A DNA stretch of 34,238 nt from an uncultured Clostridia bacterium (GCA_947624015.1 CANQIA010000020.1:1-34238); one strand, 5' to 3'. Positions 16,393 through 26,492 are shown, numbered from the stretch's first letter. Notes: generated by a model from the letters alone, not told the origin. A program made the numbers and translations.

Positions 16393-17466
16393 ATGCTTGA
16401 TATTAAATACGATTTAACAAAAAATCCAAAGAAAAAGCCTGACCAGAATAATCTCGGCTTTGGCATTTACTACACAGATAATATGTTTGCTATGGACTAC
16501 ACCGAGGGCAAGGGCTGGCATGATGCAAGGATAGTACCTTATGGTCCTATTTCACTTGATCCCGCTGCCATGGTCCTTCACTATGCGCAGGAATCCTTTG
16601 AGGGCTTAAAGGCTTACAGAACTCCAAGCGGAGATATCCAGCTTTTCAGACCCGAAAAGAATGCAGCCAGAATGCAGAATACCAATAAGAGAATGTGTAT
16701 ACCTGCCCTTCCCGTTGAGGACTTTGTACAGGCTTGCAAGGCTCTTGTTTCAGTAGAAAAGGATTGGGTACCCTCAGCCGAGGGAACATCTCTTTATCTC
16801 AGACCCTTTGTGATCGCTACGGAGCCTCATTTAGGCGTTCGTCCCTCCGCTACCTATACATTCTTTATAATTGCATCTCCTGTTGGCGCATATTATTCAA
16901 CAGGCATCAATCCCGTTAAGATATATGTAGAGGATGAATATGTTAGAGCAGCTCCCGGTCTTACAGGCTTTACAAAATGCGGCGGAAACTATGCCGCTTC
17001 ATTGGCTGCTCAGGTAAAGGGTCATGATCTGGGCTATGAGCAGGTATTGTGGCTTGACGGCGTTGAGAGAAAGTATGTTGAAGAGGTCGGCTCTATGAAC
17101 TGCTTCTTTAAAATAGACGGCGTTATATATACTGCTCCTACGGTAGGCACAGTTCTCCCCGGTATTACAAGAATGTCTTGTATAGAGCTTCTTGAAAAGT
17201 GGGGTTATAAGGTATCCGAGGACAGACTTGCGATAGTGGATATTATAAAGGCTTCAAAGGAAGGCAAGCTTGAGGAAGTATTCGGCACAGGTACTGCCGC
17301 AGTTATATCTCCCGTTGGCGAGCTTCGTTATGAAGATGATGTATGCATTATCAACGACGGAAAGATCGGCGAGGTCACTCAGAAGCTTTATGACACGCTT
17401 ACAGGCATACAGTGGGGCAAGATCCACGACGATATGGGCTGGACTACCAAGGTCAAGGTCGATTAA
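16393..17466 (+). CDS. ilvE: Branched-chain amino acid aminotransferase
   Basis: PLP enzyme (fold type IV) interconverting Leu, Ile and Val with their 2-oxo acids. The 357-residue size and order of motifs fit the group II branched-chain transaminases: LHYAQESFEGLKAYR (about 62-76), GLTGFTKCGGNYAASLAAQ with the PLP lysine at about K195, then QVLWLDGVERKYVEEVGSMNCFF, and GTGTAAVISPVG near the C-terminus. Start ATG 16393 follows GAAGGAT. The ORF extends 22 codons upstream, but that stretch overlaps the promoter and has no ribosome binding site. Monocistronic, with its own promoter and terminator. Confidence 0.95.
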   Translation: MLDIKYDLTKNPKKKPDQNNLGFGIYYTDNMFAMDYTEGKGWHDARIVPYGPISLDPAAMVLHYAQESFEGLKAYRTPSGDIQLFRPEKNAARMQNTNKRMCIPALPVEDFVQACKALVSVEKDWVPSAEGTSLYLRPFVIATEPHLGVRPSATYTFFIIASPVGAYYSTGINPVKIYVEDEYVRAAPGLTGFTKCGGNYAASLAAQVKGHDLGYEQVLWLDGVERKYVEEVGSMNCFFKIDGVIYTAPTVGTVLPGITRMSCIELLEKWGYKVSEDRLAIVDIIKASKEGKLEEVFGTGTAAVISPVGELRYEDDVCIINDGKIGEVTQKLYDTLTGIQWGKIHDDMGWTTKVKVD

Positions 17467-17478
17467 TACTGATATATT

Positions 17479-17508
17479 ATGGGCTGATCAATGATCAGTC
17501 CATTTTTT
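17479..17508 (+). terminator. Terminator of ilvE
   Basis: ATGGGCTGATCA (17479-17490) pairs with TGATCAGTCCAT (17492-17503), one G-U pair, followed by a T-run to 17508. The innermost pairs must open to form a loop. Confidence 0.8.
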
Positions 17509-17511
17509 ATA

Positions 17512-17540
17512 TTGAAAATTATTTTTTATTTTGATATAAT
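17512..17540 (+). promoter_or_regulatory. Sigma-A promoter of rqcH
   Basis: TTGAAA (17512-17517), 17 bp, TATAAT (17535-17540), 24 bp before the ATG at 17564. It begins 4 bp after the ilvE terminator. Confidence 0.78.
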
Positions 17541-17563
17541 ATACACTTATGGAGGTGCTTAAT

Positions 17564-19318
17564 ATGGCATTTGACGGTGTTACGATATCTGCGCTTATTT
17601 CCGAAATAAAAAACAAGGTCTTAGGCGGAAGGATAGATAAGATATATCAGCCCGAAAGCGATGAAATAATACTTGGTATAAGGAGCTTCGGCGAAAGCTA
17701 TAAGCTTTTGGTCACTGCCAATCCCTCTAATCCCAAGTTTCACTTTACGAATATAAATAAGGACAACCCTCTTTCTCCACCGCTTTTTTGCATGGTTATG
17801 AGAAAACACTTGCAAAGCGGTAAAATTATAGATATAAAGCAGCATAATTTTGACAGGATAGTAAATATATATATAGAATCTCTTAACGAAATGGGAGATT
17901 ATTCCGTAAAAACACTTATTATTGAAATAATGGGTAGACACAGCAACATAATATTGACTGACGCCGACGGTACTATATTGGATTGCATAAAGCATATCAC
18001 TCATGACAAAAGCTCGGTACGAGAAGTGCTTCCGGGTAAGAAATACGAAACACCTCCCGCTCAGGATAAAATAAATACGCTTATGCTGGACAGGGATAAC
18101 TTTATGCGCCTTGCAAACGAAAACGGCGCCATAAGCGCACAGGCTTTTATATATCGGAATTATACGGGCATAAGCCCTATTATGGCAACGGAGATATGTA
18201 ACGAAGCAGGCGTATACTCGTCAGACTTTATGGAAAGTCTTGCGCCCGAGCAAAGGAAAAAGCTTTATGCTTCATTTGAAAAGCTTGTTGATGCCATTAA
18301 AGCGGAAGACTTTGAGCCATGGGCTATGAAGGACGACAAGGGCAAAATTTTGGATTTCTTTCCGATCAAGCCAAGTATCGGCAATGGCGAAAAATATGAC
18401 AGTATGTCTTCTCTGGTGGAAGATTTTTATAAATACAAGGATCTCACATATAGGATAAACCAGAAGACTCAGGATCTTAAAAAGCTTATAACACAGAATA
18501 TTGAACGATGTGTCAAAAAGAAGGATATCCAGATCCAAACCCTTAAGAACATTGAAAACAGAGATGAGCTGAGGCTCTACGGCGAGCTTATAACCGCCAA
18601 TATTTACTCTATCAAAAAAGGAATGACTATGGTCAGCCTTGTGAATTTCTATTCCGAAAGAGGAGAATCGGTGGATATAGAGCTTGACGGCTCTCTTACG
18701 CCTGCCGAAAACGCCCAGAAATATTTTAAAGTATATAATAAAGCAAAGAGGACTTATGACGCACTTCAAGAGCAAATAAAATCAAATGATGAGGAACTGA
18801 CTTATCTTGAAGGCGTGCTTACATCTGTCAGAAACTGCGCAAATGAGCAGGATATAAGGGAAATAAGACAGGAATTAAGAGAAGAAGGCTATATAAAAAA
18901 GATTAAAAATAAAAACGGAAGAACATCTAAGAAGAAATCAAGCCCCATGCATTTCATTTCTTCCGACGGCTATGATATATATGTAGGCAAAAACAATGTG
19001 CAAAATGATGAGCTTACTCTTAAATTTGCAAGACCGAGTGATATGTGGTTCCATACCAAGATAATTCCCGGATCTCACGTTATAGTGGTAAGCAATGGTA
19101 AAAAAATACCAAACAGCACACTTAACGAGGCTGCCCTTCTCTCTGCCTATTTCAGCAAGGCAAGAAATTCCACTATGGTGCCTGTTGATTATACTGAAAA
19201 ACGTAATGTCAAAAAGCCCAATGGCGCAAAGCCGGGTATGGTAATATACGAAACAAATCAGACTGCATATATGAATCCCTCCGAAGATGAAGTGAATAAG
19301 ATCAAAAGAGTAGATTAA
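17564..19318 (+). CDS. rqcH: NFACT-family ribosome quality control protein RqcH (fibronectin-binding A homologue)
   Basis: Binds stalled 50S subunits carrying peptidyl-tRNA and adds C-terminal alanine tails that mark the peptide for degradation; older annotations call it fibronectin-binding protein. The N-terminal NFACT-N domain contains FDRIVNI, with D97-R98 at the same positions as the functional DR pair of Bacillus RqcH. A helical coiled-coil middle region spans about 270-440. The C-terminal NFACT-R domain holds VGKNNVQNDELTLKFA and MWFHTKIIPGSHVIV. Start ATG 17564 (584 residues) has GGAGGT 7 nt upstream; an earlier ATG at 17549 overlaps that site. Monocistronic. Confidence 0.93.
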   Translation: MAFDGVTISALISEIKNKVLGGRIDKIYQPESDEIILGIRSFGESYKLLVTANPSNPKFHFTNINKDNPLSPPLFCMVMRKHLQSGKIIDIKQHNFDRIVNIYIESLNEMGDYSVKTLIIEIMGRHSNIILTDADGTILDCIKHITHDKSSVREVLPGKKYETPPAQDKINTLMLDRDNFMRLANENGAISAQAFIYRNYTGISPIMATEICNEAGVYSSDFMESLAPEQRKKLYASFEKLVDAIKAEDFEPWAMKDDKGKILDFFPIKPSIGNGEKYDSMSSLVEDFYKYKDLTYRINQKTQDLKKLITQNIERCVKKKDIQIQTLKNIENRDELRLYGELITANIYSIKKGMTMVSLVNFYSERGESVDIELDGSLTPAENAQKYFKVYNKAKRTYDALQEQIKSNDEELTYLEGVLTSVRNCANEQDIREIRQELREEGYIKKIKNKNGRTSKKKSSPMHFISSDGYDIYVGKNNVQNDELTLKFARPSDMWFHTKIIPGSHVIVVSNGKKIPNSTLNEAALLSAYFSKARNSTMVPVDYTEKRNVKKPNGAKPGMVIYETNQTAYMNPSEDEVNKIKRVD

Positions 19319-19322
19319 AACG

Positions 19323-19356
19323 CCCCTTTTGAGATCGAATCTCAAAAGGGGTTTTT
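19323..19356. terminator. Bidirectional terminator between rqcH and the nucleoside kinase gene
   Basis: A perfect 13-bp stem (19323-19335 with 19339-19351) with a 3-nt loop and TTTTT at 19352-19356 on the plus strand. On the minus strand the stem ends in GGGGCGTTTTAAT, so it may also stop the convergent transcript. Confidence 0.88.
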
Positions 19357-19360
19357 ATAT

Positions 19361-21016
19361 TTATACATTAAAGCAGCTTCCGCCTATAAATTCTCTTATA
19401 AGAGAGTTAGGCGGTATATTTACGGCAGGTATGTTCAGAAAGCTGTTCAGGAAGTTCAGAAGTCTCTTTGCCTCCATATATCCGCTTTCCGAGGGTTCAA
19501 TGCTGAAAAGCAGCGGTTCAGCATAGGTTTTAAGGACTCCAAGCTCATATATAAGAGCCGAATTAAACATGGCGTCTGCCTGCTCCTGATAAGGGAATAT
19601 ATTCTTATTTTCTCCTTCCAGTACCTTATGCCACATATCTATCGTACTCTTTGCGCTGAAGCCTCTGAAATTATTATCCCTTACTATTCTTCTGAGCAAT
19701 CTCGTATCTGTTGTGGATATCCTGCTGTGTTCATCAATATTGAGCTGAGTAAGTGCGCTTATATATATCTTGTATTTATCATCCTTGGGTATCCTGTGAG
19801 TTAGATTTTCGTTGATACCGTGGATGCCTTCGATAATAAGCACACTGTCCGCATCCATTTTTATAAGCTTTCCCTTGGGTTTTGATTTGCCTGTAATAAA
19901 GTCATAGAGAGGCGTTTCCACTGCTTCGCCCTTTAAGAGCTTTAGTATATCATCGTTAAAACGCTCTACATTAAGAGATTCCAAACATTCAAAATCCTGT
20001 CTTCCGTCTTCTCCGACAGGTATATCTTCCCTGTTCCTGTAATAATCATCAAGAGAAATTATGCTTGGAGAAAGCCCCAGTACTTTAAGCTGTATCCCAA
20101 GCCTGTTTGAAAATGTCGTTTTGCCTGAGGATGAAGGACCTGCTATAAGCACGATCCTTTTTCCGTTTCTGAATATTTCATCGGCAATAATGGCAATTTT
20201 CTTTTCTTGCAGAGCCTCCGAAATAAGTATTATTTCCTTGAGTCTGCCGTGACAAATAAGATCGTTGAGCGCTCCTGCGGAAGATACCTCCAGTATTCTC
20301 GACCAATTTGTGTACTCGGCATATATCTGTGTGAGCTTGGGATATGCCTTATATTCATTTACAACGCCGGGTTCATTTCTGCTTTCAAATTGAAGCACAA
20401 AGCCGTCGCTGTGCATATGGAGATCAAAGGTACTTATGTAACCTGTTTGAGGAACCATTGTACCATAAAGATAATCATAATAGTTATTCATTTTATATAC
20501 TGTAACATTTAATGATTTCACATAGTTTAAAGCTTTTTTCCTATGCTCCAGACCATATTTTTCGAACATTTCGATAGCTTCGTTAACAGGTACGTTCAGC
20601 TTTTCAATAGTGTAGTTCTGCCTGATAATGCTCTGCATTTTATTTTTTATATCAGAAAGCAGATCCTCCGTTACGTCTATGCCGTCGATATGGCAAAAAT
20701 AGTTGTTATTTATAGTGTGTTCAACCCATACGGCATTATCCTGCCCTACGACCTTTGCAATAGCTGCCAACATTATAAAGGCGCAGCTTCTTTGGTATGT
20801 CCTGTAACCAAAATCCGAGCTTATGTCCAAAAATTCAACCGTACAGTCATTATCGATAACATAATTTAGATCTCTTTCTATATTGTCTACCTTGGCAAGA
20901 AGAAATCTATTGCTTCTCTCTCCGGCATATTCTTTGCTCAATTCCATAAGCGATGTATTTTGATCTGCTTCCATATATGTGTTGTCATTTATAATATGAA
21001 CTTTGTAACGCTCCAT
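19361..21016 (-). CDS. Nucleoside (uridine-type) kinase with N-terminal TGS/ThrRS-like domains
   Basis: A 551-residue clostridial protein. Its N-terminal half resembles the TGS and editing-type second additional domain of threonyl-tRNA synthetase (about 1-200, with a VGQDNAVWVEHTINNNYF-like stretch). The C-terminal half is a uridine kinase/phosphoribulokinase P-loop ATPase. Walker A GPSSSGKTTF is at 293-302, followed by ISLDDYYRNR (typical of uridine kinases) and VLIIEGIHGIN. It probably phosphorylates uridine/cytidine in salvage, but the exact substrate and the role of the N-terminal part are unproven. AGGGGGAT precedes the ATG. Downstream partner of the Nif3-like and trmK genes, 9 bp after the former. 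Confidence 0.88.
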   Translation of the reverse strand: MERYKVHIINDNTYMEADQNTSLMELSKEYAGERSNRFLLAKVDNIERDLNYVIDNDCTVEFLDISSDFGYRTYQRSCAFIMLAAIAKVVGQDNAVWVEHTINNNYFCHIDGIDVTEDLLSDIKNKMQSIIRQNYTIEKLNVPVNEAIEMFEKYGLEHRKKALNYVKSLNVTVYKMNNYYDYLYGTMVPQTGYISTFDLHMHSDGFVLQFESRNEPGVVNEYKAYPKLTQIYAEYTNWSRILEVSSAGALNDLICHGRLKEIILISEALQEKKIAIIADEIFRNGKRIVLIAGPSSSGKTTFSNRLGIQLKVLGLSPSIISLDDYYRNREDIPVGEDGRQDFECLESLNVERFNDDILKLLKGEAVETPLYDFITGKSKPKGKLIKMDADSVLIIEGIHGINENLTHRIPKDDKYKIYISALTQLNIDEHSRISTTDTRLLRRIVRDNNFRGFSAKSTIDMWHKVLEGENKNIFPYQEQADAMFNSALIYELGVLKTYAEPLLFSIEPSESGYMEAKRLLNFLNSFLNIPAVNIPPNSLIREFIGGSCFNV

Positions 21017-21025
21017 ATGATCCCC

Positions 21026-21817
21026 CTATAGCCTCATTAATGTCTGTCCGTTTATATTTGATATGATTACATCGATATCTTTGAATTTCTCTTTAATATA
21101 TCTGCAAAGCTCAGGCACTACGATGACCTCGGTAAGATAATGGGTGCCGTCAATAATACATAAGCCCAGATCCTCCGCATTCTGCGCATCGTGATAACCC
21201 ATATCGCCGCTGATATATACATCGCACCCCTTCTCTGCAGCCGCCGCAAGAAAATCCGTATCGCATGCCTTTCCCGTACACAGACCCACCTTTTTTATTA
21301 TCCTTTTAGGATCCCCGTTTACAGTAAGGCTGTCTGCTCCGAGCTTGTTTTTTACTTCCAACGCAAATTCGTAAAATGACATTTCATTTTTAAGATATCC
21401 CGTTCTGCCTAAAAACAAATTATCCCTAATCGGGAGAAGCCCCTCGGTGTTTTCAAGCTCAAGGAGATCCGCAAGAACGGTATTGGTACCGCCGTCGGCT
21501 ATATCCAGATTAGTGTGTGCTGAGTATACTGCAATATTATTTTTTATAGCCTTGGCGATTTTTCTGGATAAAGGAAATTTTTGGTCAATATTTTTAATGC
21601 CCTTAAAAATAAAAGGATGATGTGTGATTATAAGCTCTGCGCCCTTTTCTATTGCCTCGTCTATTACCTCATCACGGCAATCCAGCGCAACAAGTACCTT
21701 GGAGACCTCGGTATTTTCATCTCCTATCATAAGACCCACATTGTCCCAGCCTTCGGCAAAGCTCTTTGGAGCAAGCAATTCCAAATGCTCGATTATATTT
21801 TTTATGCTTACAGACAT
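21026..21817 (-). CDS. Nif3-like dinuclear metal centre protein (YqfO family)
   Basis: Member of the Nif3/YqfO family: hexameric proteins with a two-metal site, sometimes annotated as GTP cyclohydrolase I type 2, although the physiological role is not settled. Metal-ligand motifs are visible: ITHHPFIF (about 64-71), SAHTNLD (about 99-105) and IDGTHYLTE (about 222-230). Length 263 residues, so it lacks the extra middle domain of longer homologues. Its first 10 bases overlap the end of trmK, a pairing common in Firmicutes that suggests coupled translation. Confidence 0.92.
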   Translation of the reverse strand: MSVSIKNIIEHLELLAPKSFAEGWDNVGLMIGDENTEVSKVLVALDCRDEVIDEAIEKGAELIITHHPFIFKGIKNIDQKFPLSRKIAKAIKNNIAVYSAHTNLDIADGGTNTVLADLLELENTEGLLPIRDNLFLGRTGYLKNEMSFYEFALEVKNKLGADSLTVNGDPKRIIKKVGLCTGKACDTDFLAAAAEKGCDVYISGDMGYHDAQNAEDLGLCIIDGTHYLTEVIVVPELCRYIKEKFKDIDVIISNINGQTLMRL

Positions 21818-22491
21818 TTCAATACCTCCTCATAAAGTAATAACAGCTCATTAAATTCTCTATACTTTATATCATCTGTTTTAATGTTGTATTCCATTTT
21901 TCTCAGTATATTCTGTATTTTATAATACTCCGATTGAGCATATTCTCTGAGTACGGGAGATCTCCTTTCAATGAGTATCTTGCCGAAACAGTTTTCAATA
22001 TTGCTGTAATCCTCTTTCCCCTTTACCGCTCTGATCACAGTGTAAAATTTGCCCTTCTCGTTTATCATGTTTTCATTTTCTATTTTAAAGCCCACAGAGT
22101 GTATGTATTTTCTTACCTTATCAATATCTCTCTGAGGCTGTAAAATAAGCTGAGAGGCTTTTTGAACAATGTTTTTGCCGCTTTTGAGAATATCTATGGT
22201 AAGCATTCCGCCCATACCCGCTATTACGATCCCTTGTACATTGTCGTTTTCGTCTATTATATCAAGACCGTTTCCGCACCTTACGTCGATATTGTTTTCC
22301 ATATGATATAATATTACGTTCTGCATTGCTTTATTGCAGGAACCTTTGCTTATATCGGCGGCTATCGCCTTTTTTATAATATTGTTTTTTATAAGATAAA
22401 TGGGCATATAGCCATGGTCTGTGCCTATATCTGCAAGGGTATCGCATTTGCCGACCATTGAAGCCACCATATCAAGTCTTTTTGAAAGCAT
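21808..22491 (-). CDS. trmK: tRNA (adenine22-N1)-methyltransferase TrmK
   Basis: SAM-dependent methylation of A22 in the D-loop of tRNAs. The 227-residue Rossmann-fold protein has the SAM-binding LADIGTDHGYMPIYLI (about 19-34), ADISKGSCNKA, and the catalytic region GIVIAGMGGMLTIDIL; LILQPQRD follows. Family and genomic place (between rpoD and the Nif3-like gene) match Bacillus TrmK/YqfN. The predicted Shine-Dalgarno (GGGTGGT) is weak. An rpoD terminator lies just upstream, so expression probably depends on read-through or an unrecognised promoter. Confidence 0.93.
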   Translation of the reverse strand: MLSKRLDMVASMVGKCDTLADIGTDHGYMPIYLIKNNIIKKAIAADISKGSCNKAMQNVILYHMENNIDVRCGNGLDIIDENDNVQGIVIAGMGGMLTIDILKSGKNIVQKASQLILQPQRDIDKVRKYIHSVGFKIENENMINEKGKFYTVIRAVKGKEDYSNIENCFGKILIERRSPVLREYAQSEYYKIQNILRKMEYNIKTDDIKYREFNELLLLYEEVLKCL

Positions 22492-22503
22492 ATTACCACC
22501 CTA

Positions 22504-22535
22504 TAAAATTTAAGGCTGTCAAAGACAGCCTTAAA
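22504..22535 (-). terminator. Terminator between rpoD and trmK
   Basis: A perfect 12-bp inverted repeat (22509-22520 with 22524-22535) with a 3-nt loop, followed on the minus strand by TTTTAT. It lies 7 bp beyond the rpoD stop codon. Confidence 0.8.
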
Positions 22536-22542
22536 ATAAATA

Positions 22543-23625
22543 TTACAAATAATCCTTAAGCTTTTTACTTCTGCTGGGATGTCTTAATTTTCTAAGAGCC
22601 TTTGCCTCTATCTGTCTTATACGCTCTCTTGTTACCTCAAATTGCAGACCTACCTCTTCAAGAGTCCTTGCTTTTCCGTCCTTAAGTCCGAATCTCAGCT
22701 TAAGAACCTCTCTTTCTCTTTCCGTAAGAGTGTTGAGGACTTGATCGAGCTGCGTTTTTAAGAGTGAAAAAGCCGCCGCATCTGCAGGAGCGGGTATATC
22801 CTCGTCAGGTATAAAATCGCCTAAGTGGCTGTCCTCTTCCTCGCCTATAGGCGTTTCAAGAGAAACAGGCTCCTGAGCTATTTTTCTTATTTCTCTTACC
22901 TTTTCAACGGGAAGCTGCATTTCTCTTGCAAGCTCATCATCGGTAGGCTCCCTGCCCTTTTCTTGCAGAAGCTGTCTTGAAACTCTGATTATCTTATTGA
23001 TATTTTCCACCATATGAACAGGTATTCTTATTGTCCTTGCCTGATCGGCTATGGCTCTTGTTATTGCTTGTCTTATCCACCATGTGGCATAGGTGCTGAA
23101 TTTAAAGCCCTTTCTGTAATCAAATTTTTCCACAGCCTTTATCAATCCCAGATTACCTTCCTGAATAAGATCCAAGAAAAGCATACCTCTGCCAACATAT
23201 TTCTTGGCAATGCTTACCACAAGACGAAGATTTGCCTCTGCAAGTCTTCTCTTTGCTTCCTCATCGCCCTGCTCTATTCTTTCTGCAAGCTCTATCTCCT
23301 CTTCTGCCGAAAGAAGAGGCACGTTGCCTATTTCCTTAAGATACATACGAACATGGTCATCAATATTTATATTGTTTTCGGAAACAGACAGATCCAGCTC
23401 TCTTTCGTCGGGATCATCCTCTTCTTCAAGGGGAACTGTTCCTATAACATCTATTCCCTGCGCCTCAAGGTATTCATAGACCTTATCGATCTGCTCAGGG
23501 TCAAGATCGATATTAGACAGGCTATCCATAATTACGCTGTAATCAAGAGTATTCTTTTTTTTCTTGGCAATAGCAATGAGTTCCTTCATTTTGTTGGTAA
23601 AAGTAACATCATCTATGGATTTCAT
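22543..23625 (-). CDS. rpoD: RNA polymerase primary sigma factor (SigA)
   Basis: Housekeeping sigma-70 factor. Seen in order: an acidic N-terminal region, region 1.2 ([12 protein letters not shown]), region 2 ([17 protein letters not shown], then [48 protein letters not shown]), region 3 (IRIPVHM...) and region 4 ([15 protein letters not shown] with the helix-turn-helix [30 protein letters not shown]). I start at ATG 23625 (360 residues) because AAGGAAGGG lies 5 nt upstream; the longer frame from 23709 runs into dnaG and has no support. The gene follows dnaG by 31 bp in the classic macromolecular-synthesis order. Confidence 0.97.
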   Translation of the reverse strand: MKSIDDVTFTNKMKELIAIAKKKKNTLDYSVIMDSLSNIDLDPEQIDKVYEYLEAQGIDVIGTVPLEEEDDPDERELDLSVSENNINIDDHVRMYLKEIGNVPLLSAEEEIELAERIEQGDEEAKRRLAEANLRLVVSIAKKYVGRGMLFLDLIQEGNLGLIKAVEKFDYRKGFKFSTYATWWIRQAITRAIADQARTIRIPVHMVENINKIIRVSRQLLQEKGREPTDDELAREMQLPVEKVREIRKIAQEPVSLETPIGEEEDSHLGDFIPDEDIPAPADAAAFSLLKTQLDQVLNTLTEREREVLKLRFGLKDGKARTLEEVGLQFEVTRERIRQIEAKALRKLRHPSRSKKLKDYL

Positions 23626-23656
23626 CGATACCCTTCCTTTCTCACTTGTAAATATT

Positions 23657-25405
23657 TTAACCATCGGATAATGATATATACAAATTGTTTGCTTTTCTTT
23701 TGTTTTCAATAAGCTGTGAAATATTCGGATTTGTATAATCGTCGCTTATAAGTTTATCATAGTAGCTGTTTTTGATATTTTTTACGATATCATTTATTGC
23801 CTTTATGATCTCATCCTCATTAAATTTTATTCTCTTAACAAATATTGCTGTAAATTTTCTCTGTTCTTCAGGCGTTTCGATACAGTCCAATACGCTTTGG
23901 GTGTCGACCGCTTTATCCTTGCTGTACAGAGAATATATTATTTCCAGTATTTTTATGTAAAACGGCTCCAAAAGCTCTTCAGGCTTAAGATATTGACTTA
24001 TTATATCGTAATATCTGCGGTTAGCCATAACTATGTTTATTATATCCTCTCTTGCTCCGTCAATACCCTTTTTGTTTGTGTTTGTGCGCCTGTTGATATT
24101 TTTTATCTCACGAACGCCGTTATTTAGCTTGTCTATTTCCGAACGTATGGCTGATACGTCTATCTGAGTAAGCCTTGAAACTTCTTTAAGATATGCATCC
24201 ACTTCAATCGTGCTGTCGACCTCTGACATAAGCTTGGCTATCTCTTTTGAAAAATCTATCCTGTCTTCAATATTGTTCAGATCGAACTGCTTTTGTATCT
24301 GCTCGGCTCTGAAAAGAATGTGGCTCTTAGCCTTATTGAGCAGCTCTCCAAAGGCGTTTGCGCCGAATTTTTTTATATATTCATCGGGATCCTTGGCGTC
24401 TACGACCTGAAGCACCTTAACTTTAAGCCCTGCTCCTTTTAAAACGGGAATAGCTCTCATTACTGCTTTCACACCGGCATCATCACTGTCAAAAAGAAGT
24501 ATCACGCTATCGGCATATGCTTTCATTACCTTGGAATGGTTTTCGTTAAAAGCGGTACCGAGAGATGCCACCACATTTTTAAAACCTGCCTGGTATATGG
24601 CAATAGCATCCATATAACCTTCAACAAGTATAAGCTCTCCTGCCCTTGCCTGCTTGGCAAGATTGAGATTATACAAATTTTTGCTTTTATTGAAAATATC
24701 CGTTTCGGGAGAGTTAAGATACTTAGGCTGACCATCGCCCAGTATCCTGCCGCCAAAGCCTATGATATTGCCGTATACATCGATAATGGGAAACATCAGC
24801 CTGTTAAAAAACTTGTCATAAAAGGTATTGTCGCTCCTTTTATAAACAAGTCCGCTTTTTATGATCGTATCGTCATCAAAGCCTGCTTCCTTGAGCCTGT
24901 TATATAAAGCGCCTTTCGCTATGGGAGAATATCCCAGACCGAATTTACGCCTTGCGCCAATACTCACTTCTCTCTTGTCCAGATATTCTACGGCAGTCCT
25001 GCCCTCGTCTGACATAAGACGATCGTAATAAAATCTTGCGGCAATTTTATGGATATCATAGAGCTTTTGTCTGAGCTCTCTTTTCTGCTGAGCGTCCTTT
25101 GTAAAGCTGACCTCCGGGAGAGTGTAATTGATCCTGTCTGCAAGATACTTTACCGCATCTCCAAAGCTTAAATTTTCATGCTCCATTATAAAGCCTATAA
25201 CATTACCTCCTGCGCCGCAGCCAAAGCAATGATAGAACTGTCCTTCCTGATTGACATGGAAGGAAGGAGTTTTTTCATTATGGAAGGGACAAAGACCAAC
25301 ATATGAGCTGCCGCTTCTCTTAAGCTTTACAAATTCGCCTACAACATCAACTATATCGTTGCCTGAGCGTATGTCATCTATGACCTCACTTGGATAGAAG
25401 CTCAT
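23657..25405 (-). CDS. dnaG: DNA primase
   Basis: Makes RNA primers at the replication fork. The N-terminal CHC2 zinc-binding domain has Cys39, His42, Cys60 and Cys63 ([12 protein letters not shown] and HCFGCGAGG). The catalytic core carries the Toprim motif [13 protein letters not shown] (around residue 262) and [13 protein letters not shown] helical C-terminal region that would bind the DnaB helicase completes the 582 residues. GGAGGGAGG sits just before the ATG. Located between the dgt-like gene and rpoD, as in many Clostridia. Confidence 0.97.
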   Translation of the reverse strand: MSFYPSEVIDDIRSGNDIVDVVGEFVKLKRSGSSYVGLCPFHNEKTPSFHVNQEGQFYHCFGCGAGGNVIGFIMEHENLSFGDAVKYLADRINYTLPEVSFTKDAQQKRELRQKLYDIHKIAARFYYDRLMSDEGRTAVEYLDKREVSIGARRKFGLGYSPIAKGALYNRLKEAGFDDDTIIKSGLVYKRSDNTFYDKFFNRLMFPIIDVYGNIIGFGGRILGDGQPKYLNSPETDIFNKSKNLYNLNLAKQARAGELILVEGYMDAIAIYQAGFKNVVASLGTAFNENHSKVMKAYADSVILLFDSDDAGVKAVMRAIPVLKGAGLKVKVLQVVDAKDPDEYIKKFGANAFGELLNKAKSHILFRAEQIQKQFDLNNIEDRIDFSKEIAKLMSEVDSTIEVDAYLKEVSRLTQIDVSAIRSEIDKLNNGVREIKNINRRTNTNKKGIDGAREDIINIVMANRRYYDIISQYLKPEELLEPFYIKILEIIYSLYSKDKAVDTQSVLDCIETPEEQRKFTAIFVKRIKFNEDEIIKAINDIVKNIKNSYYDKLISDDYTNPNISQLIENKRKANNLYISLSDG

Positions 25406-25478
25406 ATATTCCTCCCTCCTTTAAATCTAAAACCTCCGCTATATTTTATTATTCGACATCAAAATCAAATATCCTTTT

Positions 25479-26492
25479 TTAAATATATTTTTTTAGTTTA
25501 TCTCCCAGCTCATCTCTGGTCTTGATAGCAAAGCGATCTGTCATTCCCGCTATATAGTCCGTTATTATTCTCTCCTGGTTTTCTTCGTCCTCACGGCTTG
25601 TATACATATTCTTGAATTCTTGAGGAAGCTCGTTGAAATTGTCTGAATAATAGCTGTAAAGTATACTTAAAAATCTGCTGAATTCATTTCTCTCAACGCT
25701 AAGTTTTCCTGAGTTATATACGTTGTCAAACATATATCCTCTCAGATTGTACATTGAGGTCTTGACCTCTCTGGTCATTTTTATGTCGTCCTCATCCATG
25801 CTGTTTTTTATAATATCTCTTATAAGGAAATCGATCCTTTCCTTTGAGTTTTTGCCCAGCATATCTATACACTCTTGGGGCAGATCGTTATCTGTTATTA
25901 TGCCTGCTCTTATGGCGTCGTCTATATCGTGATTTATGTAAGCTATTTTATCCGAAAGCTGAACGACCTTGCCTTCAAGAGTACCGGGAGAGCCTGCTCC
26001 TCTGTGGTTAAGAATTCCGTCAAGGACCTCTTTTGTAAGATTGAGTCCCTTGCCGTCCTTTTCAACTCTTTCAACTACCCTTACGCTTTGAATATTATGT
26101 TCAAAACCGCCGGGTATAACCCTGTTAAGGTCTTCCTCTCCAAGATGTCCGAAGGGCGTATGACCCAAGTCGTGACCAAGAGCAATAGCCTCTGTAAGAT
26201 CTTCGTTGAGCCTTAATGCGGTAGATATCGTCCTTGCGATCTGAGAGACCTCAAGAGTATGAGTAAGTCTTGTTCTGTAGTGATCCCCCTCCGGGGATAT
26301 AAAGGCCTGAGTCTTGTGCATAAGACGTCTGAACGCCTTGGAATGTATTATTCTGTCTCTGTCCCTTTGATAGCATGTCCTTATGTCGCAGGGAGCTTCT
26401 TCTTTTATTCTTCCTGCGCTGTTTTTGCTTTTTGACGCATAGGGACTCAGTATCATTTCCTCAAATTCTTCATTACGCTCCCTTATTGTCAT
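25479..26492 (-). CDS. dgt: Deoxyguanosinetriphosphate triphosphohydrolase-like HD protein
   Basis: Hydrolyses dGTP or other dNTPs to deoxynucleoside and triphosphate, trimming the dNTP pool. HD-superfamily metal ligands are visible: THTLEVSQIART (His78), ALGHDLGHTPFGH (His107-Asp108, with His111 and His116), and INHDIDDA further on. A FRRLMHKTQAF stretch and SPEGDHYRTRLTHTLEV are family hallmarks. At 337 residues it belongs to the shorter Dgt type common in Clostridia, so substrate preference may differ from E. coli Dgt. AGAGGTGA precedes the ATG. It heads the dgt-dnaG-rpoD unit. Confidence 0.93.
   Translation of the reverse strand: MTIRERNEEFEEMILSPYASKSKNSAGRIKEEAPCDIRTCYQRDRDRIIHSKAFRRLMHKTQAFISPEGDHYRTRLTHTLEVSQIARTISTALRLNEDLTEAIALGHDLGHTPFGHLGEEDLNRVIPGGFEHNIQSVRVVERVEKDGKGLNLTKEVLDGILNHRGAGSPGTLEGKVVQLSDKIAYINHDIDDAIRAGIITDNDLPQECIDMLGKNSKERIDFLIRDIIKNSMDEDDIKMTREVKTSMYNLRGYMFDNVYNSGKLSVERNEFSRFLSILYSYYSDNFNELPQEFKNMYTSREDEENQERIITDYIAGMTDRFAIKTRDELGDKLKKYI

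Noticed and set aside
23626..23709. N-terminal extension of rpoD
   Set aside because: It overlaps dnaG and the proper Shine-Dalgarno; sigma factor homology begins after ATG 23625.
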